Part shown: in pieces, positions 58,598-64,000 of the stretch
How the letters are laid out: each line of letters begins with the position of its first letter
How positions within the stretch are numbered: position 1 is the first letter of the stretch
From: Iodobacter violaceini
GTDB taxonomy: Bacteria > Pseudomonadota > Gammaproteobacteria > Burkholderiales > Chitinibacteraceae
NCBI RefSeq assembly: GCF_011601265.1
Contig: NZ_JAAOLX010000004.1
Coordinates: forward strand, 62,001-126,000
DNA: 64,000 bases
Reading direction: 5' to 3'
Position numbers and translations under genes: made by a program
Notes under the pieces: generated by a model
Seen by the model: only the letters and a program-made list of their open reading frames with translations
The model's database searches: none
Told to the model about the DNA's origin: nothing

Positions 58598-59202
58598 TGC
58601 CGACCCGCCTGATGCTCTTTATTTACAGCAATCGCAATATCACTGGCAGCGTCTGCGCACTCCTGGTGCTGGCGCTGTTTTTTGGCGGGATTATCCACGC
58701 GTGGTGGCTGCCGCTCACAATCGGTGCCTATCTGTTTGGCTGGCTGATTCTGCCCCCAAGCCGCCCGCCCATTTTAGAACAGCTTCCCCAAATGCCGGTT
58801 GATCAGGCCATAGACGCCATCTGTGCCGATTTTGGCCCACGCCTGCCCGCCGGGCCACGCGACCGCCTTGGCCAGATTCAAGCACTGATACATGAACTGG
58901 CACCGCGCTTTGCCAACCCTGCTTTTCCTGCCACCGCCCGTATTGAGCTGGCCAATACCGTGAGCCGTGATTTGCCCGCCACCATCGGCAATTATCTGGC
59001 GCTGCCCGCCAGCTTTGCCAAAATGCATACCCTGCGCGATGGCAAAACCGCCCAAACTCTGCTCACCGAGCAATTGGTGTTGCTGCACAATGAGCTGACA
59101 GAAATGGCCGCCGATCTATACAGCGAAGACGCCGATAAACTCATCAGCCACGGCGAATACCTGAAACAAAAATTTCTGCCCTATCAGTTTATTGATCACT
59201 AA
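58597..59202 (+). CDS. Small membrane protein of the telA cluster
   Basis: A 201-residue protein with two N-terminal membrane helices (GSVCALLVLALFFGGIIHAW and WLPLTIGAYLFGWLIL) and a soluble helical C-terminal part (RDGKTAQTLLTEQLVLLHNE and following). The layout is like XpaC/YceG-type proteins that accompany TelA, but the sequence match is not strong enough for me to assert it. The ATG overlaps the previous stop (TAATG), so it is translationally coupled to the VWA lipoprotein. Confidence 0.75.
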   Translation: MPTRLMLFIYSNRNITGSVCALLVLALFFGGIIHAWWLPLTIGAYLFGWLILPPSRPPILEQLPQMPVDQAIDAICADFGPRLPAGPRDRLGQIQALIHELAPRFANPAFPATARIELANTVSRDLPATIGNYLALPASFAKMHTLRDGKTAQTLLTEQLVLLHNELTEMAADLYSEDADKLISHGEYLKQKFLPYQFIDH

Positions 59203-59326
59203 AGCAATATTTCATTTATATTTCTGTAAAATTACAATTTTATGAACTTATCTCTTTAAGCCCTACCGCTTCTTATGATGAAATAAAGGCACAACAACCG
59301 CACACGGCCTTTTTCAGGACAACATC

Positions 59327-60964
59327 ATGAGCAAGAAACCAAAATCATCCGCACCCAATGACCCAAGCCGCCGCCGCTTATTGGGCGGGCTGGCCGCAAT
59401 GGGTGCTGCATATACCCTGCCTGCGATGAGCGATGCCAAATCGCCTCCCGCTCAAAAAACCAGCCTGGCAGGCAAGCAACATTTAAAAGATAAAGTAAAA
59501 AATATCGTAGTGATTTATTTAGAAAACCGCAGTTTTAATAATCTTTACGGTAATTTCCCCGGCGTGGCCGCACCTTTAGCCAGCGCACAATACGCGCCCC
59601 AGCTGGACAGGGATGGCAAGCCGTTAACGACCCTGCCTAAAATTTGGGGTGGGCTGGTGCAACGCGGGCAGATGGTGGCAGGCAAGCGTTATTTTATAGA
59701 TGAGCAGCAAATCAGCGGCCTGCCTAATGCACCATTTGCACTCAAAGACGAGGCCGGTGCACTGCTGCCGGAATCGGTGATTACCCGCGATCTGTGCCAT
59801 TTGTTTTATCACAACCAGATGCAAATCAACGGAGGCAAGAATGATCAGTTTGTCGCTTGGGGCGATTCAGGGGCGCTGGTCATGGGGCATTACAGCGAAG
59901 GGGCCAAAAACCTGAATCTATGGCAAATCGCCCGTCAATACACACTATGCGATAACTTTTTTATGGCGGCATTTGGTGGCTCCTACCTGAACCATCAGTT
60001 TTTGATTTCTGGCCGCACCCCGGAATTCTTCAATGCAGCACAGAGCCCAGCCAAAGAAAAAATTGCCGTATTAAGCGATGGGCCACAGGGCTTTCAACTG
60101 GCGATCAGCCCCAAATCCCCCGCATCTGCCATGGATGGCAAGCCCAAATTTATCAATAGCGGCGCTATTACACCTGATGGCTACGCCGTAAATACCATGG
60201 CCCCGCCTTATCAGCCCAGCTATGTGCCCCCTGCGCCTGGCGGTGATCCGCTTCTGGCCGATCCGGCAGACCCAGGCACACTGCCACCGCAAGATTACAA
60301 CACCATCGGCGATTTACTTTCAGCTAAAAAAGTTAGCTGGGCATGGTATGGCGGCGCATGGCAGGCAACGCTGGATGGTAAAGGCGGCGCAGATGCACCT
60401 AATTTCCAATATCACCATCAGCCGTTTAATTACTTCAAGCAATTTGCACCAGGCACCCAAGCACGCAAAACGCATTTATTAGATGCAGGCATGGGCGACA
60501 GCCCGATTTCCAACCACTTTATCGCCGCAGCCGTGGCAGGCACACTGCCGCAAGTGGCTTTTTATAAGCCACAGGGTAATTTAAATATGCATGCGGGCTA
60601 TTCCGATGTGCAATCGGGCGATCAGCACACGGCCAATGTGCTGCAACACTTAATGAGCGGGCCACAGTGGAAAAACATGGTGGTGATCATTACCCATGAT
60701 GAAAACGGCGGCTGGTGGGATCACGTTGCTCCGCCTGAAGGCGATCGCTGGGGGCCAGGCTCCCGCATCCCCGCCATCATTGTTTCGCCTTTTGCCAAAA
60801 AAGGCACGGTGGATCACACCCTCTATGACACCACTTCCATCATCCGCTTTATCAGTAAAGTGCATAATTTGCCCGAATTAGAAGGCATTCAATTGCGTAA
60901 CGCCGCTTTTAAGGCTCGCGGCGCGCAGCCTCCGGGCGATTTAACCTCCGCACTGGATTTATAA
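59327..60964 (+). CDS. AcpA/phospholipase C family phosphoesterase, Tat-exported
   Basis: A 545-residue periplasmic or secreted phosphoesterase. The N-terminus SRRRLLGGLAAMGAAYTLPA is a Tat signal. The alkaline-phosphatase-like core shows IVVIYLENRSFNNLYGNF (metal ligand and nucleophile region), CDNFFMAAFGGSYLNHQFLI, and the metal site ITHDENGGWWDHVAPPEGDR. This is the acid phosphatase A/non-haemolytic phospholipase C family; the exact substrate cannot be told. AGGA precedes the ATG and a strong terminator follows. It lies 124 bp after the telA cluster and probably has its own promoter. Confidence 0.9.
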   Translation: MSKKPKSSAPNDPSRRRLLGGLAAMGAAYTLPAMSDAKSPPAQKTSLAGKQHLKDKVKNIVVIYLENRSFNNLYGNFPGVAAPLASAQYAPQLDRDGKPLTTLPKIWGGLVQRGQMVAGKRYFIDEQQISGLPNAPFALKDEAGALLPESVITRDLCHLFYHNQMQINGGKNDQFVAWGDSGALVMGHYSEGAKNLNLWQIARQYTLCDNFFMAAFGGSYLNHQFLISGRTPEFFNAAQSPAKEKIAVLSDGPQGFQLAISPKSPASAMDGKPKFINSGAITPDGYAVNTMAPPYQPSYVPPAPGGDPLLADPADPGTLPPQDYNTIGDLLSAKKVSWAWYGGAWQATLDGKGGADAPNFQYHHQPFNYFKQFAPGTQARKTHLLDAGMGDSPISNHFIAAAVAGTLPQVAFYKPQGNLNMHAGYSDVQSGDQHTANVLQHLMSGPQWKNMVVIITHDENGGWWDHVAPPEGDRWGPGSRIPAIIVSPFAKKGTVDHTLYDTTSIIRFISKVHNLPELEGIQLRNAAFKARGAQPPGDLTSALDL

Positions 60965-60976
60965 ATACCGCAAAAT

Positions 60977-61005
60977 AAAAGAGGCTCCACCCGGAGCCTC
61001 TTTTT
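60977..61005 (+). terminator. Terminator after the phosphoesterase gene
   Basis: The stem aaagaggctcc/ggagcctcttt has a short loop and is followed by further T residues. Confidence 0.92.
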
Positions 61006-61048
61006 ATGCACTGCTTATCAAAATCAAACGATAGCCACACTGACCAGA

Positions 61049-61600
61049 TTACAAAGCATTTTCTGCCTGCAGCTTCGCAAAAGTGCTGATATTTCCTGTT
61101 TTAAATTCCTGAAGTGCAGCATCAATTTCTTTACGCTTTTTTGCTTCCATATCAAGCTTATCTTTGTCTGAAGCATGAGTAGGCTTTAATTTTTTTTGCC
61201 ACTCCTGAATTCGCGGGTCAGTATTTTGTGCCACTCCAAGTGCAACTCGCCCATAAAGTACGCCAGGGAATAGATTTGCTTTAATAAAATAGTGTTTACC
61301 CGCTATTAAATTACCCGATACATAAGACCAGTTTTCTGAATTTGCTAAAAATAAATGCTCGCCAGGCTCAACTTCATGCTGAATTAACTTTCCAGCACCA
61401 AGAGACCCGACAAAATGTTCTCCATCCCACACATCAATATCAAGCCCGTCACCAAAAAACACAGCGGGGCGGACAAAAGTAACCAGCGCAAAATCAGGCT
61501 TTACCGTATTAACTAACTTTGTATTTTGCATTTTCACCGAAGCACAGCCAGACATCAGAACAATCGCCAGCAGTGCGAGTAAGTAATTCATTTTTCTCAT
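61049..61600 (-). CDS. DUF2846-like lipoprotein
   Basis: A 183-residue lipoprotein (MRKMNYLLALLAIVLMSGC). The body (LVTFVRPAVFFGDGLDIDVW, then GSLGAGKLIQHEVEPGEHLF) fits the DUF2846-type beta domain found in small bacterial lipoproteins. The C-terminal third is Lys/Glu-rich and probably helical (KDKLDMEAKKRKEIDAALQE). I use the ATG at 61600, which has GGA 6 nt upstream; 61618 is also open. Function unknown. Confidence 0.75.
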   Translation of the reverse strand: MRKMNYLLALLAIVLMSGCASVKMQNTKLVNTVKPDFALVTFVRPAVFFGDGLDIDVWDGEHFVGSLGAGKLIQHEVEPGEHLFLANSENWSYVSGNLIAGKHYFIKANLFPGVLYGRVALGVAQNTDPRIQEWQKKLKPTHASDKDKLDMEAKKRKEIDAALQEFKTGNISTFAKLQAENAL

Positions 61601-61753
61601 GAAGCATCCAAGGATCAAAATAGTTTTAAAAGACCATACATTAATCTATTTTGCCTGTATTTTATTTTAATGACCACAGCATTTCACAATCATGTATTCG
61701 GAAAACCCATCAAAACACAATATTAAATTTATTAAATTAAACGCCCGTAAAAA

Positions 61754-61790
61754 TAAAAATGCCCCACCCGTTTATTCCGGGTGGGGCATT
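61754..61790 (-). terminator. Strong terminator after the Asr-like gene
   Basis: The 13-bp stem aatgccccacccg/cgggtggggcatt has a 7-nt loop and, on the minus strand, is followed by TTTATTTTTA. Confidence 0.92.
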
Positions 61791-61852
61791 AGCCAATTAA
61801 ATTGCATTTAATTGCAAATACTTCAAACACTTAGCAGCAAAGCAATCAAACC

Positions 61853-62287
61853 TTATACTGCAGATGCCGCTGAAGCATGTTTTTTCGCAGGGGCTTTTTG
61901 TACTGCAGATGCAGCTGATGCTGCATGCTTCTTAGCCTGTGCTTTTTGCACTGCGGATGCGGCTGATGCTGCATGCTTCTTAGCCTGGGCTTTTTGCACT
62001 GCGGATGCGGCTGATGCTGCGTGCTTCTTAGCCTGGGCTTTTTGCACTGCGGATGCAGCTGATGCTGCGTGCTTCTTAGCCTGAGCTTTTTGCACTGCGG
62101 ATGCAGCTGAAGCTGCAGTGTGCTTTTTAGCGGGTGTTTTTTTGGTTACATGCTTGCTTGCAGGAGCACTCGCCTTAGCGGAGTGGGTTTCTGCCTTTAC
62201 AGGGGCAGAGGCTGTTTCTGCTGCCATACCCAAAGCGGTAGTCGCAACAAATACAGTAGCAGCAAGCGTTGTCAGCAGTTTGTTCAT
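61853..62287 (-). CDS. Asr-like acid-shock repeat protein
   Basis: A 144-residue secreted protein. After a signal peptide (KLLTTLAATVFVATTALGMA) comes a short Ser/Ala/Pro part and then tandem 16-residue repeats of the unit QKAQAKKHAASAASAV. Four units are near-identical and the flanking ones are degenerate. The Lys/His/Ala/Gln composition and KAQAKKH units resemble E. coli Asr, a periplasmic acid-shock chaperone-like protein, though the sequences are low-complexity and homology is not proven. TAGGAAG precedes the ATG. An RstA-box-like site lies about 95 bp upstream. Confidence 0.7.
   Translation of the reverse strand: MNKLLTTLAATVFVATTALGMAAETASAPVKAETHSAKASAPASKHVTKKTPAKKHTAASAASAVQKAQAKKHAASAASAVQKAQAKKHAASAASAVQKAQAKKHAASAASAVQKAQAKKHAASAASAVQKAPAKKHASAASAV
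61863..62130 (-). repeat. 48-bp tandem repeat inside the Asr-like gene
   Basis: Units begin at 61923, 61971, 62019 and 62067 on the plus strand and are nearly identical; degenerate units lie on both sides. Each unit encodes 16 residues, so changes in copy number keep the frame. It is likely to vary in copy number between strains. Confidence 0.92.
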
Positions 62288-62378
62288 GATATAGCTTCCT
62301 AAAATCGCCCGGTAGTGAGCGTGTAAATCCAGTATCTACCCCTTATGTTGATAATTCGATGTGGGTTTGGTAGCGATC

Positions 62379-62392
62379 TGTAACGAACTGTC
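62379..62392 (-). promoter_or_regulatory. RstA-box-like sequence upstream of the Asr-like gene
   Basis: On the minus strand the 14-mer GACAGTTCGTTACA matches the E. coli RstA box (TACATNTNGTTACA) at 10 of its 12 fixed positions. It lies about 92-105 bp upstream of the Asr-like start codon. In E. coli RstA activates asr at low pH. The match is by eye only, and a chance occurrence is possible. Confidence 0.4.
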
Positions 62393-62530
62393 CATAAAAT
62401 GCCGAAAGCATAAACCAAGGTCATAAACAGACTTCCCCTCAGCTTACTGACCATTTCCCATATCAAAACACCATCACCACGAAGGCATAATGTAAGATGC
62501 AAATCAGATCACAGATAAAAAGGACAGGTT

Positions 62531-62914
62531 ATGCAGCCACTGCAATGTGCATGTCTGGTTGATGTGCAAGACCAGAAGCTGCTGCTGGTTAAAGTTCGCC
62601 AGAATCAGCACTGGTATCTGCCAGGGGGCAAGATTGAGCAGGGAGAATCCCCCGATCAGGCCCTTGGCCGGGAATTAGCTGAGGAATTAGGCATTGCCAT
62701 ACAGGATGCCCGCTATCTGTATACCGTGATTGCGCCAGCCTACGGGCAGGCAGGCGATGTTGAGCTGATTTGCTATCGTGCAAAATGGCAAGGCCAGCCA
62801 CGCGCCATGAGCGAGATCAGCGAAGTGGCATGGCTGCCTTTGCAAAACCTCAACCAGTTTGCCCCCGCGGTACAGGTACTTTGCCGTGATTTTATCGGCG
62901 GCGTACCTGCGTAG
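62531..62914 (+). CDS. NUDIX hydrolase
   Basis: A 127-residue NUDIX protein with a complete box: GGKIEQGESPDQALGRELAE followed by ELGI fits GX5EX7REUXEEXGU. AAGGA lies before the ATG. The start QCACLVDVQDQKLLLVKVRQ is typical of small nucleoside-diphosphate-X hydrolases. The substrate is unknown. It lies 54 bp before the acyltransferase gene. Confidence 0.9.
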   Translation: MQPLQCACLVDVQDQKLLLVKVRQNQHWYLPGGKIEQGESPDQALGRELAEELGIAIQDARYLYTVIAPAYGQAGDVELICYRAKWQGQPRAMSEISEVAWLPLQNLNQFAPAVQVLCRDFIGGVPA

Positions 62915-62968
62915 TCACACCCACCGTAAACCGCCATGCAACTTGAGCTGATGCAAAGGCCGCAAACG

Positions 62969-64000
62969 ATGACACAAGCCCATCTGCCAGAACGATTCTA
63001 TTCGCTTGATGCCCTCAGGGGCATCGCCGCACTCTGCGTGGTGTTCTGGCACTGGCAGCATTTTTTTTACACAGGCACCACAGCAGGTCAGTTTAATCCG
63101 GATCGGCTGCCTTTTTCTGATGGCTTATCGCTTCTATATACCAAGGGATGGCTGGCCGTAGATTTGTTTTTTTGTCTTTCCGGCTTTATTTTTTACTGGC
63201 TGTATTCCAAAAAAATTGCCTGCCGGAGCATCACATCTGGCCAGTTTGCCCTGTTGAGATTTTCCAGACTTTATCCGCTGCATTTTGCCAGCTTGCTGAT
63301 TGTGGCAATTGGCCAGCTGTGGGTCAGCCACACACGGGGGAATTACTTTGTTTATCCCTGTAATGATGCCAAACATTTTTTGCTTAATCTTTTGTTTACA
63401 TCTTCATGGGGATTTGAGCAGGGCTACTCATTTAATGCCCCGATATGGTCTGTTTCTGTAGAAGTTCTTTTGTATATTGTATTCTTCAGCTGCTGCCGCC
63501 TCTTGCCTGTCCGGGCCGTTATTTTAGCGGCAATATCCATTACCGGCTTTCAGCTGATCCAGGATTATTATTTGCCCACAGGCCGGGGTATTGGCTCGTT
63601 TTTTCTGGGCGGCCTTGTGTTTATCGCTTACCAGGCCGTGCTTAAATCAAAACACGCTGCAGCACTGAGGCAATTCGTACTGGTGATCACGTTTTGTGCA
63701 TGGCTCCTTTGCATCGCCGCCCTGCATCAAAAAACCGATTTTAATTCGCTCACTATTTTTAATTACCCCTTAGCACACAGAATGCTGGAGCTGATCTGGT
63801 CATGGCCGGTTGTGGTACTTTTTCCGCTCAGTATTTTATCGCTGGCACTGATTGAAACGCGGCATGGCCCATTCGCCAGACGTATCGCTTTTTTAGGTGA
63901 TATTTCGTATTCATCTTATTTGCTGCATTTTCCGCTGCAAATTTTATTTTCAATCCTGCTGGCTTATTTCTCATTCGATCAGGCTATTTATTACTCCCCA
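62969..64000 (+). CDS. Acyltransferase 3 (OafA/YrhL) family membrane protein, 5' part
   Basis: The frame is open from 62936 to the window end, so the gene is cut at its 3' side; 344 codons are seen from the preferred ATG. AAGG lies about 9 nt before 62969; ATGs at 62936 and 62951 are alternatives. The family opening is present (FYSLDALRGIAALCVVFWHW, with the catalytic His in the FWHW segment) and is followed by many membrane helices (WLAVDLFFCLSGFIFYWLY, ISYSSYLLHFPLQILFSILL). Such enzymes add acyl groups to surface sugars such as O-antigen or exopolysaccharide. The acceptor is unknown. Confidence 0.9.
   Translation, partial: MTQAHLPERFYSLDALRGIAALCVVFWHWQHFFYTGTTAGQFNPDRLPFSDGLSLLYTKGWLAVDLFFCLSGFIFYWLYSKKIACRSITSGQFALLRFSRLYPLHFASLLIVAIGQLWVSHTRGNYFVYPCNDAKHFLLNLLFTSSWGFEQGYSFNAPIWSVSVEVLLYIVFFSCCRLLPVRAVILAAISITGFQLIQDYYLPTGRGIGSFFLGGLVFIAYQAVLKSKHAAALRQFVLVITFCAWLLCIAALHQKTDFNSLTIFNYPLAHRMLELIWSWPVVVLFPLSILSLALIETRHGPFARRIAFLGDISYSSYLLHFPLQILFSILLAYFSFDQAIYYSP

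Noticed and set aside
61812-62084. Plus-strand frame rich in Cys/Phe/Ala repeats
   Set aside because: It is the antisense reading of the Asr-like tandem repeat, with no ribosome-binding site.
61863-62130. Regular 48-bp units as a possible CRISPR array
   Set aside because: The units are contiguous with no unique spacers, lie within a coding frame, and no cas genes are present.

Overview
The window is a bacterial chromosome segment, most likely from a betaproteobacterium of the order Neisseriales (Chromobacteriaceae; an Iodobacter-like genome would fit). The basis is the overall set of genes (rarA-serS order, phhA/hppD with an Lrp-type regulator, csdA-csdE, NfeD/SPFH pair, many GGDEF/EAL and hybrid-kinase signalling proteins) and the moderate GC with AT-rich spacers. 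This assignment is an inference from protein style, not from a marker gene.

Layout. 0-10 kb: housekeeping rarA (3' part) and serS, then a frameshifted CatB/Vat-type acetyltransferase, outer-membrane phospholipase A, a DUF3313 protein, and a PAS-PAS-GGDEF-EAL protein translationally overlapped with an iron-containing alcohol dehydrogenase. 10.4-34.3 kb: a complete type VI secretion system. One arm (minus) reads tssJ-tssK-tssL-tssM-tssA; the divergent arm (plus) reads tssB-tssC-hcp-tssE-tssF-tssG-clpV, three AT-rich cargo genes, vgrG and a YwqK/MORN-repeat gene; a small unknown gene and a DUF4280 PAAR-like tip gene follow on the minus strand. All thirteen core tss functions plus a PAAR-like protein are present. 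No Fha, PpkA/PppA or TagF gene is seen. Four copies of a roughly 240-bp multi-hairpin repeat sit in the T6SS spacers and nowhere else in the window.

34.4-39.7 kb: phenylalanine/tyrosine catabolism (phhA, hppD) divergent from an Lrp/AsnC regulator, a NfeD-SPFH membrane pair, and a DHH phosphoesterase. 39.9-45.8 kb: a 1972-residue hybrid sensor (degenerate Ser/Thr-kinase-like domain, AAA ATPase, GAF, PAS, histidine kinase, receiver). 45.9-54.4 kb: NudB, the CsdA-CsdE sulfur-transfer pair, an orphan amino-acid binding protein, an AarF/UbiB-like protein, a secreted NlpC/P60 hydrolase, small unknown proteins, an EAL-domain remnant and a dienelactone hydrolase. 54.6-59.2 kb: a tight four-gene operon with a membrane-anchored binding-protein-like gene, TelA, a lipoprotein that joins a solute-binding-like part to a VWA domain, and a small membrane protein. 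59.3-64 kb: an AcpA/phospholipase-C-type phosphoesterase, a DUF2846-like lipoprotein, an Asr-like acid-shock protein with 48-bp tandem repeats, a NUDIX hydrolase and the start of an acyltransferase-3 gene cut by the window end.

The most interesting parts are the T6SS cargo genes (two with plausible catalytic Cys/His motifs), the T6SS-confined repeat family, the TelA/VWA/binding-protein operon, the degenerate kinase domain of the giant hybrid sensor, and an RstA-box-like site upstream of the Asr-like gene. No tRNA, rRNA, CRISPR array or intact insertion sequence was recognised.
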